Below are positions 53,875 to 61,747 of a stretch of DNA of 64,000 nucleotides, piece after piece (position 1 is the first letter of the stretch; the number at the start of each line of letters is the position of its first letter). The translations under genes and the position numbers were made by a program. The stretch comes from Sphingomonas sp. Leaf34 (GTDB lineage Bacteria > Pseudomonadota > Alphaproteobacteria > Sphingomonadales > Sphingomonadaceae). The notes below the pieces were generated by a model. The model saw only the letters and a list, made by a program, of their open reading frames with translations. It had not been told where the DNA came from and did not search any database. The stretch spans positions 372,236 through 436,235 of the forward strand of contig NZ_LMLC01000003.1 of assembly GCF_001421805.1 (NCBI RefSeq), in the 5' to 3' direction.

Positions 53875-54966
53875 GTGGTCGATGCTGTTTCGAACTTTCA
53901 TGCCTTTGGCGGGCACCCGCTTTCGCCGTCGGCACCGCCGGCCTGGCTGCCTGATGGCTTGTTCGATCCGGCAGTATCCGAAAGGCATGGCGTGAGCCCA
54001 CGCGACGCCGCCGCCAAGATCCGTACCGGTATAATCTGCAACCCCAAGAGCCATCGCAATCGCAGCAGCGTCGAGGCGACCAAGCCGTTCCTGTCGGGAA
54101 CCGTGCTGGCCGTAACGCCGCGGACCCAGGCCGAATTGGCCGAGGTGCTGACCGGTTTCGCGCGGCACGGTATTGAACTGCTGGTGATCGATGGCGGCGA
54201 CGGGACGATCCGCGATGTCATGACCGCCGCCGCGCGCGTGTGGACCGGCGCGGCACCGCGCGTCGCGATCGTGCCCTCGGGCAAGACCAACGCGCTCGCG
54301 CTCGACCTTGGCATTCCCGATACGTGGACGCTCGATCAGGCGCTTGCCGCGGCACGGGGTGGTAACCTCAAGACCCGCAGCCCGATTGAAATCGTTCGAA
54401 AGGACTCGGGCACGCGCCTCCACGGATTTCTGTTCGGTGCCGGTGCGTTTGTCGATGCGACCGCCCTAGCGCAGCGGACGCACCGTGCGGGCGCGTTCAA
54501 CGGCGTCGCGGTCGGGCTCGCCTTGTGCTGGGCGATACTGCAGACGCTGTTCGGTGGCGTGAACAGTGCGTGGCGCGCCGGCAGCCGGATGCGGCTCCGC
54601 TTCGAGTCACGCGGTGACGAGGGCGTTCATGCCGCGGGCAGAAACACGGACACCGATCGTGCGCGCTATATCCTGCTCGCCTCGACACTGAAGCGAATGC
54701 CGATCGGGATCCGCCCGTTCGGCGTGCCACGCGCCGGGTTGAAGACCTTGGTCGTCGATGCGCCGCCACGCTGGCTCGCGGCGGCAGCGCCACTGATCGT
54801 AACCGGTTCGCCCGCCGCCTGGCTTGACCGCGCCGGCTACCACCGGATCGACTCGCCAAGCTTCGACTTGTCGATCGAATCGGGCTTCATCCTCGATGGC
54901 GAAGTCTATCCCGGTGGCGACCTCATCGTCCGCGAGGCGCGCGCGCTCCGCTTCGTCGTCCCGTGA
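53875..54966 (+). CDS. Diacylglycerol/ceramide kinase-like lipid kinase
   Basis: This 363-residue member of the DAGK catalytic-domain family has the nucleotide-binding 'IDGGDGTIRDVM' (about residues 104-115) and 'IVPSGKTNALALDLGI'. It ends in the usual C-terminal beta domain ('FILDGEVYPGGDLIV'). Such soluble kinases phosphorylate diacylglycerol, sphingoid bases or ceramide. The start is a GTG at 53875. It is the first of three genes joined by GTGA and ATGA overlaps. By gene content I suspect a CpgB-like ceramide kinase (inference only). Confidence 0.85.
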   Translation: MVDAVSNFHAFGGHPLSPSAPPAWLPDGLFDPAVSERHGVSPRDAAAKIRTGIICNPKSHRNRSSVEATKPFLSGTVLAVTPRTQAELAEVLTGFARHGIELLVIDGGDGTIRDVMTAAARVWTGAAPRVAIVPSGKTNALALDLGIPDTWTLDQALAAARGGNLKTRSPIEIVRKDSGTRLHGFLFGAGAFVDATALAQRTHRAGAFNGVAVGLALCWAILQTLFGGVNSAWRAGSRMRLRFESRGDEGVHAAGRNTDTDRARYILLASTLKRMPIGIRPFGVPRAGLKTLVVDAPPRWLAAAAPLIVTGSPAAWLDRAGYHRIDSPSFDLSIESGFILDGEVYPGGDLIVREARALRFVVP

Positions 54967-55868
54967 TCACGCTCGGCGACGTCGTCCGCCGTCAGCTCCA
55001 TGTTCCGACGATCCCCGCAGTCCGCGATCTCGCGGCGTTGCTGGCGGACGCTCCGGGGGTCGTGGCGGTGCTGTTCTACGGCTCGAACCTGCGTACCGGG
55101 GCGACCGAAGGCGTGCTCGATTTCTACGTGCTGACCGCGGGCCCTCCCGAACGGGGGATCTGGCCGACGGTTAGCTACCGCGAGGTCGATCGGCACGGCG
55201 AGATGCTGCGCGCCAAGATCGCGACGATGCGACTGGCGACGTTTGCGAACGCTGCCGCGGCGCGGACGCTCGACACGACGATATGGACTCGTTTCGTGCA
55301 GCCCTCCGCACTGGTCTGGGTGCGCGATCAGGCTACCGCAACGCTGGTAGCCAACGCGATCGGCGACGCGGCCAGGTCGGCCGCGCGGTTCGCCGCTGCG
55401 CTGGGGCCCGCAACCGGCACCGCAGACGACTATTGGCGCGCGCTGTTTCGCCAGACCTACGCGGCCGAACTCCGCGTCGAACGCAAGGGCCGCGAGGGAC
55501 AGATTCTCGCCTTCGACCCGTCGCGCTATGTCGAACTTCTCCCGCTTGCCTGGGCCGCCGACGGCATCGCGTTCCGCGACGAGGCAGGCAAGTTGAGCCC
55601 CGACCTTGCCCCTGCACGGCGGCGCACGCTGCTCCACGCCTGGAACCGCCGACGCCGAGCCGGCAAACCCCTCAATGTCGCGCGACTGGTCCGCGCGGCG
55701 TTCACCTTCGACGGGGCTGCGCGCTACGGCGTATGGAAGGTCGAGCGGCACACCGGGATCGTCGTGCCGTTGACGCCGTGGCGCGAGAAGCATCCGATCC
55801 TCGCGGCGCCCGGCGTATTCTGGCGGGTCTGGCGTGCGCGGGCGCAGGCCGGTGCCAAGACGGTATGA
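54963..55868 (+). CDS. Nucleotidyltransferase-fold protein, possibly Tam41-like
   Basis: This 301-residue protein has no confident family assignment. The segment 'AVLFYGSNLRTGATEGVLDFYVLT' has the G-S...(x)11...D-x-(aromatic/aliphatic) pattern of the nucleotidyltransferase fold (G40, S41, D53). It is reminiscent of Tam41/Mmp37 phosphatidate cytidylyltransferases, as is the later 'YAAELRVERKGR'. No membrane segments are seen. It starts with GTG overlapping the kinase stop (GTGA), and its end overlaps the next gene. A role in activating the phospholipid made by the neighbouring kinase is an inference from context. Confidence 0.75.
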   Translation: MITLGDVVRRQLHVPTIPAVRDLAALLADAPGVVAVLFYGSNLRTGATEGVLDFYVLTAGPPERGIWPTVSYREVDRHGEMLRAKIATMRLATFANAAAARTLDTTIWTRFVQPSALVWVRDQATATLVANAIGDAARSAARFAAALGPATGTADDYWRALFRQTYAAELRVERKGREGQILAFDPSRYVELLPLAWAADGIAFRDEAGKLSPDLAPARRRTLLHAWNRRRRAGKPLNVARLVRAAFTFDGAARYGVWKVERHTGIVVPLTPWREKHPILAAPGVFWRVWRARAQAGAKTV

Positions 55869-56620
55869 ACACAGGATTCAACGCGCTGATCCTCGCCGGA
55901 TCGCGCGGCGGGAGCGATCCGGTCGCAGACTATGCCGGGGTGTCGCACAAGGCGCTGATCGTCCTCGATGACCAGACCTTGCTCGCGCGGGTCGCGCAGG
56001 CGTTGCGCGCGGCGGGCGCGACGCAGATCGCGGTCTCGGTGTCCGACGACGCCGTCCGCGCCGCCGCGATCATGCTCGGCCTCACCGTCCTGACCGCGGC
56101 ATCCGGTCCCAGCCACAGCGTCCGTGACGGGATCGCAGCGCTCGGGGCGCCGCTGCTCGTCACCACGGCGGATCATGCGCTGCTCCGCCCCGAATGGATC
56201 ACGCGCTTCCTCGCCGACGTCCCCGCGGACGCAGACGTCGCTGCCTTGCTCGCGCGCCGGGACGTGATCGAGGCGGCCGCCCCCGGCACGCGCCGCACCT
56301 ATCTCCGCTTTGCCGACGGCGCATGGTCGGGATGCAACCTGTTCCACTTCGCCACGCCGCGCGCGGTCGCCGCGCTTGATCTGTGGGCGCAGGTCGAGGC
56401 GGATCGCAAACGGCCATGGCGGATCGTCCGTCGACTCGGGATTGGCACGCTGCTCCGCTATATGTCCGGCCGCCTGACGCTGGTCGCTGCGCTGGCGCAT
56501 CTGGGACGGCTCGCCAACCTGAAGGCTGCCGCGGTCGCCAGCCCGTTCGGCCTCGCTGCGGTCGACGTCGACAAGCCTGACGACCTCGACCTCGTCCGCG
56601 ACCTGATCGCACACGGCTGA
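55865..56620 (+). CDS. MobA-like NTP transferase domain protein
   Basis: This 251-residue protein has the MobA-like GT-A motif 'ALILAGSRGGSDP' followed by 'HKALIVLDDQTLLARV'. The central 'LLVTTADHALLRPEW' is where the metal-binding Asp is expected, and the C-terminus is 'AVDVDKPDDLDLVRDLI'. It is coupled to the upstream NTase-like gene by an ATGA overlap. With the lipid kinase it forms a compact three-gene unit. A nucleotidyl or phosphoglycerate-transfer role in lipid headgroup synthesis is suggested, not shown. Confidence 0.82.
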   Translation: MNTGFNALILAGSRGGSDPVADYAGVSHKALIVLDDQTLLARVAQALRAAGATQIAVSVSDDAVRAAAIMLGLTVLTAASGPSHSVRDGIAALGAPLLVTTADHALLRPEWITRFLADVPADADVAALLARRDVIEAAAPGTRRTYLRFADGAWSGCNLFHFATPRAVAALDLWAQVEADRKRPWRIVRRLGIGTLLRYMSGRLTLVAALAHLGRLANLKAAAVASPFGLAAVDVDKPDDLDLVRDLIAHG

Positions 56621-56721
56621 GGTTCCTGCGCTGCGACCTTGCGCGGCATGTTCATGGACAAATTGCCTCGGGCTATCGTTCGCCCCTGTCCCCAAACCGC
56701 CGCTTGGTGCAAAGCGCAGTG

Positions 56722-57504
56722 ATGCAGACGCCCGCACCGGCCACCGCGCCGCACCCCGCCCCGCACGTCAGCGGCACGCCTTCGATCGGCATCTATGGTA
56801 GCGCCGGACGGATGGGCCGCGCGATCGTCGACGCGATCGAGGCCGCCGGCGCATCGCTCGCCGGTGGGGTCGATGCGGGCGAAGATCCCACTCCGCTCGC
56901 CCGCGCCGCCGATGTTCTGGTCGATTTCTCGACCCACTCCGCGGTCGAGGCGCATCTCGCGGCCGCGCGTTCGACTGGTACCGCTATCGTCATCGGCACG
57001 ACGGGGCTGTCGCCGCAGCATCAGTCGATGATCGACGCCGCGGCGCGGGATATCGCCATCCTCCAGACCGGCAACACCTCGCTCGGCGTGACGCTGCTCG
57101 GGATCCTCGTTCGCGAGGCCGCCGCGCGGCTTGGCCCGGACTGGGACGTCGAGATCGTCGAGATGCATCACCGGCACAAGGTCGATGCGCCCTCGGGCAC
57201 CGCGCTCCTGCTTGGCGACGCCGCCGCCAAGGGCCGCGGATCGTCGCTCGCCGAACTCCGAGTCGACAGCCGCGCGGGGCTTGTCGGCGCGCGCACCGAG
57301 GGCACGATCGGCTTCGCGTCGTTACGTGGCGGATCGGTGATCGGCGATCACAGCGTGATCTTCGCGACCGAAGGCGAGCGGATCGAACTCAACCACCGCG
57401 GCGACGATCGCTCGATCTTCGCGCGGGGTGCGGTCCGCGCGGCGATCTGGCTCGCGGCGCAGCCTGCCGGTCGCTACCGGATGGGCGACGTGCTCGGGCT
57501 GTAA
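56722..57504 (+). CDS. dapB: 4-hydroxy-tetrahydrodipicolinate reductase
   Basis: This 260-residue enzyme catalyses the second committed step of lysine and diaminopimelate synthesis. The N-terminal NAD(P) motif 'IGIYGSAGRMGRAI' comes after a roughly 20-residue Pro/Ala-rich leader. 'VDFSTHSAV', 'GTTGL' and the substrate site 'EMHHRHKVDAPSGTALLLG' are diagnostic. The ATG at 56722 is preferred over a TTG 18 bases earlier. It is followed after 4 bp by nth. Confidence 0.96.
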   Translation: MQTPAPATAPHPAPHVSGTPSIGIYGSAGRMGRAIVDAIEAAGASLAGGVDAGEDPTPLARAADVLVDFSTHSAVEAHLAAARSTGTAIVIGTTGLSPQHQSMIDAAARDIAILQTGNTSLGVTLLGILVREAAARLGPDWDVEIVEMHHRHKVDAPSGTALLLGDAAAKGRGSSLAELRVDSRAGLVGARTEGTIGFASLRGGSVIGDHSVIFATEGERIELNHRGDDRSIFARGAVRAAIWLAAQPAGRYRMGDVLGL

Positions 57505-57508
57505 CGCG

Positions 57509-58180
57509 GTGAAAAAGGCCGACGTCCTCGAATTCTACGCGCGTCTGGCCGAGGCCGACCCGCACCCCGAGACCGAACTCGAATTCGTCAATCCGTACAC
57601 GCTGGTCGTCGCGGTCGCGCTGTCCGCGCAAGCCACCGATATCGGCGTCAACAAGGCCACGCGTGCGCTGTTTCGCGAAGCCGACACGCCCGAGAAGATG
57701 GTCACGCTCGGGCTCGACGAGTTGAAGCGCCACATCAAGACGATCGGCCTGTTCAACACCAAGGCGAAGAACGTCATCGCGCTCTCGCAGATGCTGATCG
57801 ACGACTATGGCGGCGTCGTCCCCGACGATCGCGCTGCGCTCGAGCGGCTGCCCGGTGTCGGGCGAAAAACCGCCAACGTCGTCCTCAACGTCGCATTCGG
57901 CGCGGAGACGTTCGCGGTCGACACGCACATCTTCCGCGTCGGCAACCGCACCGGCCTGGCGCGCGGCAAGACCCCACTCGCGGTCGAACTCAAGCTCGAC
58001 AAGGCGACGCCGCAGCCGTTCCGCCTCCACGCGCATCACTGGCTGATCCTGCACGGCCGTTACGTGTGCAAGGCGCGGACACCCGAATGCTGGCGGTGCA
58101 TCGTCAGCGACCTCTGCGCGTTCAAGCCCAAGACGCCGCCGCCAAAGATCAAGTCCGGGGCGGCCGTCGGCGAACGCTGA
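57509..58180 (+). CDS. nth: Endonuclease III
   Basis: This 223-residue DNA glycosylase/AP lyase excises oxidised pyrimidines. It has the helix-hairpin-helix 'LPGVGRKTANVVLNVAFG' with the catalytic Lys, the catalytic Asp in 'VDTHIFRVGNR', and the [4Fe-4S] motif C-x6-C-x2-C-x5-C in 'CKARTPECWRCIVSDLC'. The start is a GTG at 57509, four bases after the dapB stop. It marks the end of the conserved chromosomal block; the sequence beyond has a different character. Confidence 0.96.
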   Translation: MKKADVLEFYARLAEADPHPETELEFVNPYTLVVAVALSAQATDIGVNKATRALFREADTPEKMVTLGLDELKRHIKTIGLFNTKAKNVIALSQMLIDDYGGVVPDDRAALERLPGVGRKTANVVLNVAFGAETFAVDTHIFRVGNRTGLARGKTPLAVELKLDKATPQPFRLHAHHWLILHGRYVCKARTPECWRCIVSDLCAFKPKTPPPKIKSGAAVGER

Positions 58181-58567
58181 GTAATTTCACCCCGACCGGG
58201 CACGACGCTGATTGCAAGCTGGGCCTGATCCCGACGGTGACACGCATTCAAGTAGGCATCTGTCCATCGTCGACCGCGCGACACGTTCGCGCGCGCTTGC
58301 CCTTTTCAGACATCGCAGGCTGGCCGATAACAAGCAGCGTGAGACGCACCAAATAACCGCGATCCTTCCGGGGGGGCGCCTTTTTAAGTCTTTGCCTTCA
58401 GTGTCTGCGGCCGACCGCGGGGAGATTGCGCGAGGTGCGTCATCGGAGAGGTCTGGTGCACCCGACTGGTCTCCAATAACTGCACCAAATCAATACGTTG
58501 GATTGGCTAACCTACAAGATACCGACCGCGCAAACCTGCGGATCTCCGACAAACTGGCTAACCGATC
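58181..58567. other. 387-bp gap without recognisable gene
   Basis: No convincing coding frame, RNA or strong hairpin was found. A run of G followed by GCGCCTTTTT at about 58372-58386 is the only terminator-like feature. This is the border between conserved genes and the accessory region. Confidence 0.5.
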
Positions 58568-59263
58568 GTGAGCAACATTGCCCGCTCGTTTAGCGAGGTT
58601 ACGACCGGTATCCGTGACCGCGCACGCTCAAACTCACCAGTACGCCGCAACAGCTACAATGCTGGCGGATCGGAGGTGTCGCTATGGCGAACGCACAACA
58701 CATTTCCAAAGACAGAGCACAACGCGCGGATGCGCGCGGCCGAGGCGTTCGAGCACGAAACGAAGCTACCGGGGAAGCGCAACGGCGCGCTCGGCGCGAT
58801 CGGGCTCGAAGTGCTGCGCTGCCTGTTGCGCCTGCGCGGCCGTAAGGACGGCCGGCTCGATCCGACCTATCAATGGATAGCGGACAAGATCCACCGGTCG
58901 CGCAGCGCCGTAGGCGAGGCGCTCGACCGCCTGAAGGCGTGCGGCTTCCTCGACTGGATCCGCCGCTGCGTACCGATCGAAAATGCCGAGCCTGACGAGC
59001 AGCAGAGCGAGCAGATCGCCAACGCCTTCATCCTGCTTCAACCGCCAACGGTGCGGGAGTGCGTCCGCCGCATGCTTCGTAAGCCTAGCGAGTTCGTGCG
59101 AGCTGTAGCCGAGAAGCTCGCACGCCAGAAGAAGCTGGACACCGCGACGGTCGACGACGTGATCGCCGAGGTCCAAAGTCCCGAGCTGCGCGCCATCCTC
59201 GCTCGCGTCCGCGCTTCCGTTGATAGTGCAAATCCGCCGAGCGGTCACACAGAGGCCCTGTAA
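58568..59263 (+). CDS. Helix-turn-helix protein of mobile-element type
   Basis: This protein is up to 231 residues long. A conserved-looking core from about residue 55 ('RMRAAEAFEHETKLPGKRNGALGAIGLEVLRCLL') is followed by a winged-helix segment 'IADKIHRSRSAVGEALDRLKACGFLDWIRRC'. Proteins of this look occur on plasmids and prophage-like elements of alphaproteobacteria, where they resemble replication or transcription regulators. The first 50 residues are not convincing. An ATG in another frame at 58684 (M-A-N-A-Q-H-I-S-K) could be the true start if a frameshift lies between 58700 and 58730. The product may thus be intact with a late start, or decayed. Confidence 0.65.
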   Translation: MSNIARSFSEVTTGIRDRARSNSPVRRNSYNAGGSEVSLWRTHNTFPKTEHNARMRAAEAFEHETKLPGKRNGALGAIGLEVLRCLLRLRGRKDGRLDPTYQWIADKIHRSRSAVGEALDRLKACGFLDWIRRCVPIENAEPDEQQSEQIANAFILLQPPTVRECVRRMLRKPSEFVRAVAEKLARQKKLDTATVDDVIAEVQSPELRAILARVRASVDSANPPSGHTEAL

Positions 59264-59594
59264 GACTTAAAGATAAGTGGAACGCCTATGGCGTACGCAG
59301 TTTGAAGCTCCACCAAGCCCCCACGGCCCCGAACCCAGCGGGCTCAACGTCCAGCAACCGCTGGCGAGCGTGCCGGCTTGCGCCGTCCCGTGCATCCTGG
59401 GGAGGATGCGCAAATTCGGTGCCATTTCACCCATTCACGTCGACCATGCTACGATATCCCCTAAGCGGAATCGATGGGAATGGGCAGGATTGCGGACTGG
59501 CTGCTTACGGGCGAACATCGAGGTAAGCAGCCGTTCGTTCAGGTGTCGGGGCGGGGGGCGAGCAGCCGCTTTTTGTTGGAAAGCGGACGCGAAC
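59264..59594. other. 331-bp gap without recognisable gene
   Basis: No supported gene was found. Short open frames exist but lack ribosome binding sites and family features. The right edge contains an AAAGCGGAC repeat unit (59520-59590). Confidence 0.45.
59520..59590. repeat. AAAGCGGAC-type intergenic repeat
   Basis: CAGGTGTCGGGG, GCAGCCGCTTTTTGTTGG and GAAAGCGGACG occur in order. The same words recur at 60041, 60955, 61694 and 62568 in this region but nowhere upstream of 58 kb. Confidence 0.55.
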
Positions 59595-59693
59595 CTAGGC
59601 GAGCGCAGAAGCTAGCCTGATACCGACGTGGACCATCAAAGCACCCATTGCCGCACCCTTCGCAAAGCTGAACGCCAATTTCGGTCGCTTCAT
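59595..59693 (-). CDS. Predicted 32-residue membrane micro-protein
   Basis: The peptide starts M-K-R-P-K-L-A-F and contains one hydrophobic helix (about residues 13-31). An AGGAGG ribosome binding site lies 6 bases upstream of the ATG at 59693, which is strong support for translation. It belongs to no family I recognise. The basic N-terminus suggests that the N-terminus stays in the cytoplasm. Confidence 0.55.
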   Translation of the reverse strand: MKRPKLAFSFAKGAAMGALMVHVGIRLASALA

Positions 59694-59809
59694 TGTTCGC
59701 CTCCTGTGCGTCAATCTTACCAACGGGCTGAAGGTCCGCAAGTGGGCGTTTCCAGCCTGTCCCACTGCTGGCAAAGCCGTCTGGCGTGCCGCACGTCGCA
59801 TTGCGGTGG

Positions 59810-59977
59810 CTAGCTGCCGGTCCGCTTCCGATTAAGACGAACCAGCAGAGCGCCCGTCAGCACTATCGGGAGAAACGCGTTGGCTATCGGAACGCTCGCG
59901 GTATTCGTCAGTGCGCAAAATAAAAAATAGGCACCAAGTGCTACACTGAACGCTACCAGTCCTGCTCGTAGGGGCAT
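59810..59977 (-). CDS. Predicted 55-residue two-helix membrane protein
   Basis: The sequence 'LVAFSVALGAYFLFCALT' and 'IANAFLPIVLTGALLVRL' gives two membrane helices followed by a basic tail (RKRTGS). The start is either the ATG at 59977 or a GTG at 59992. No family is recognised. It sits 116 bp upstream of another membrane micro-protein on the same strand. Confidence 0.55.
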   Translation of the reverse strand: MPLRAGLVAFSVALGAYFLFCALTNTASVPIANAFLPIVLTGALLVRLNRKRTGS

Positions 59978-60040
59978 TTGACTACTTTGCACCTTCGATC
60001 TCCGCTCAACCTCAGCAGCGACATTACGAAAACCTGCGAA

Positions 60041-60106
60041 CGTCCGCTAGTGGGCGTAAGTGTAACGGCTGAGATGGGCAGGAAAGCGGACGGTCCGCTT
60101 CTAGGT
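60041..60106. repeat. AAAGCGGAC-type intergenic repeat
   Basis: CGTCCGCTAGTGGGCGTAAG is followed by GGGCAGGAAAGCGGACGGTC and CCGCTTCTAGGTGTCGG. The GCGGACGGTCCGC core is a perfect palindrome. It lies upstream of the two-helix micro-protein gene. Confidence 0.65.
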
Positions 60107-60166
60107 GTCGGTGAATTGAACGGGCACTGGTATACGCAAACGATCTCGCGACCTGATCGGTGGAGC

Positions 60167-60871
60167 CTAACGGCGGCCCGCAAACTTCTCACTTCCACGA
60201 CGCATTGCCCCATGGGCTCTCACACGGTCGAACAGTAGCTCGAGATCGTCGCGGCCGATGTCGAATGTCTCGCCAAGGTCAGCGAGCGCTGCGTCGAGAT
60301 CTTCAGGATGAGGGATGCCCTCAGCCTGCGGACCGGCGGGCATCTGCAGGCCTGATACAGGGCGATGCGGGTACGAATGGCCAGACAGATGATGAAAGAC
60401 CACCCCGGCAGCGGTCAGGATTACCGCGTTAATCCCCACTGGCATTAGCGGGAACATCCAGTCGGTTGTTGTGACCGCATGACCGCCCATCACCGCGGTC
60501 AGTGCAGCAGCCCCGCCAGGAGGGTGCAGACAGCGCAGCAGTGACATCGCCAGGATTGCACCTCCGACTGCCAAGCCACTCGCAAGCCCAGGCGATGACA
60601 CCGTGGATGCTATCCCAACGCCGACAACAGCCGAGATGACGTTGCCCCCGATCACTGCCCAGGGTTGCGCGAGCGGACTGGCAGGAACGGTAAAGATGAG
60701 TACCGCCGAAGCGCCCATGGGGGCCACGAGCAGCACGGCGGGCCACCCGTCTCCGAATACCATCGCTGTCACAAGTGCGGTGAACGCGATGCTCAGCGCC
60801 GCGCCAATACACGCCACAAGTCGACCACCGAACGTGGCACCAGCAAGGATCGGAGCAAATAGAGCCCGCAA
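60167..60871 (-). CDS. HPP family membrane protein
   Basis: This 234-residue protein has about four to five membrane helices and the family-defining 'RCLHPPGGAAALTAVMGG'. HPP proteins are integral-membrane proteins, some implicated in nitrite transport. The C-terminal 55 residues are soluble and acidic ('DLDAALADLGETFDIGRDDLELL'). The start is taken as the TTG at 60871, which has AAGG about 9 bases upstream; no ATG is in frame before the first helix. It is a single gene. Confidence 0.82.
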   Translation of the reverse strand: MRALFAPILAGATFGGRLVACIGAALSIAFTALVTAMVFGDGWPAVLLVAPMGASAVLIFTVPASPLAQPWAVIGGNVISAVVGVGIASTVSSPGLASGLAVGGAILAMSLLRCLHPPGGAAALTAVMGGHAVTTTDWMFPLMPVGINAVILTAAGVVFHHLSGHSYPHRPVSGLQMPAGPQAEGIPHPEDLDAALADLGETFDIGRDDLELLFDRVRAHGAMRRGSEKFAGRR

Positions 60872-60954
60872 GCATATAACCTTTCGTCGACAGGCTTCGC
60901 ACCGATTTACCCGGCCTTGAGCGACCGCCTATGAGCGCAAGCAGGATGGCCGTA

Positions 60955-61003
60955 TAGGGCAGGAAAGCGGACGGACCGCTCTCGGGCCCTGTCATGGGAA
61001 AGC
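60955..61003. repeat. AAAGCGGAC-type intergenic repeat
   Basis: AGGGCAGGAAAGCGGACGGA continues with CCGCTCTCGGGCC and then GGGAAAGCCGACACT. The first half is nearly identical to the copy at about 60076. Confidence 0.6.
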
Positions 61004-61016
61004 CGACACTAAACGT

Positions 61017-61032
61017 AGGCGTGAAAACGCCT
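61017..61032. terminator. AGGCGT-GAAA-ACGCCT hairpin
   Basis: A perfect 6-bp stem with a GAAA tetraloop is followed on the + strand by CAGATTTT. It lies in the 303-bp gap 60872-61174, which otherwise holds a repeat copy and a 26-bp palindrome. Confidence 0.45.
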
Positions 61033-61080
61033 CAGATTTTGGCATCGGCGTATCGCACGGTTTCCCGCCGTTTTCTGGCC

Positions 61081-61106
61081 GATGCAAACCCTGTGAATTT
61101 TGCATC
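61081..61106. promoter_or_regulatory. 26-bp palindromic site, left copy
   Basis: GATGCAAA - 10 bp - TTTGCATC. A second site with the same geometry and 22 of 26 identical positions lies at 61657-61682. Together they flank the gene at 61175-61633. The site could be a regulator-binding site or a recombinase crossover site. Confidence 0.6.
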
Positions 61107-61174
61107 AACAATGTTGTTGCATATCCAGCGGGCGAGGCCTTGCCTTTTGGCACCGCTGCGATGATCGCCAGCTC

Positions 61175-61633
61175 ATGCGATGCCTGAAGTCGATTGTCAT
61201 AGCTATAGCCACGGGCGTGGCCGGTTGGGCTACCGGCAACGGCGTCCTGAATCTGATCATATTGCTTCTTGGTCCATCGGCAGCGATCAACTTTTCAGGG
61301 TATCATCGGGAGATAACCCCGCTTTTGATCTTCCTGGCGACCGCTTTCGGGCCGGTCACAGAGTCCTTCGCGGTCTGGGTTTTGGTTTGGCTGGCTCAAT
61401 CGAAATTCGGTTTGGGTCATGTCAGCACATCGCTGGCGACCAGCGCTGCGATGGTCATACTGCACGGAATTTCTTGGGCGTCGCTCGCCGTTCTGCCGAC
61501 CTTTGCAATGCACGCCGCGATCATGTTTTCAGCGAGATTGAGGCGTCGATCTGGATCCGGCTATCTCGTTATCGTCGGTGCCCACTCCTTGCAGAACCTC
61601 ATTTCGGTCATTCGCCCCCTGCTCATGGCGTAG
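61175..61633 (+). CDS. Small polytopic membrane protein, CPBP-protease-like
   Basis: This 152-residue protein has about four membrane helices. 'GPVTESFAVWVL' (E63), 'AMVILHGISW' (H97) and 'GAHSLQNLI' (H137, N141) are laid out like motifs 1, 3 and 4 of CPBP/CAAX-type glutamic intramembrane proteases. The second Glu and the Arg of the EExxxR motif are missing, so it may be inactive or only distantly related. The ATG at 61175 is the first sensible start. The ribosome binding site is weak. The gene is bracketed by two 26-bp palindromes. Confidence 0.6.
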   Translation: MRCLKSIVIAIATGVAGWATGNGVLNLIILLLGPSAAINFSGYHREITPLLIFLATAFGPVTESFAVWVLVWLAQSKFGLGHVSTSLATSAAMVILHGISWASLAVLPTFAMHAAIMFSARLRRRSGSGYLVIVGAHSLQNLISVIRPLLMA

Positions 61634-61656
61634 ACACTTTCTGTAAGGCCGACCAT

Positions 61657-61682
61657 GATGCAAAACTTTTGATTTTTGCATC
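61657..61682. promoter_or_regulatory. 26-bp palindromic site, right copy
   Basis: GATGCAAA - 10 bp - TTTGCATC. Here the inverted arms extend to 10 bp (TGATGCAAAA and TTTTGCATCA). It starts 24 bp after the stop of the CPBP-like gene. Confidence 0.6.
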
Positions 61683-61693
61683 ACGAATGACCG

Positions 61694-61737
61694 GAATGGG
61701 AGGAAAGCGGACGGGCGGCTTTTAAGCCAGCGCGATG
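61694..61737. repeat. AAAGCGGAC-type intergenic repeat
   Basis: AATGGGAGGAAAGCGGACGG is followed by GCGGCTTTTAAGCC and GATGGAAAGCGGAC. It lies just downstream of the right 26-bp palindrome. Confidence 0.6.
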
Positions 61738-61747
61738 GAAAGCGGAC

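Noticed and set aside
58212..58571. A 119-codon frame between nth and the HTH gene
   Set aside because: It has no ribosome binding site, no domain and a composition like non-coding DNA.
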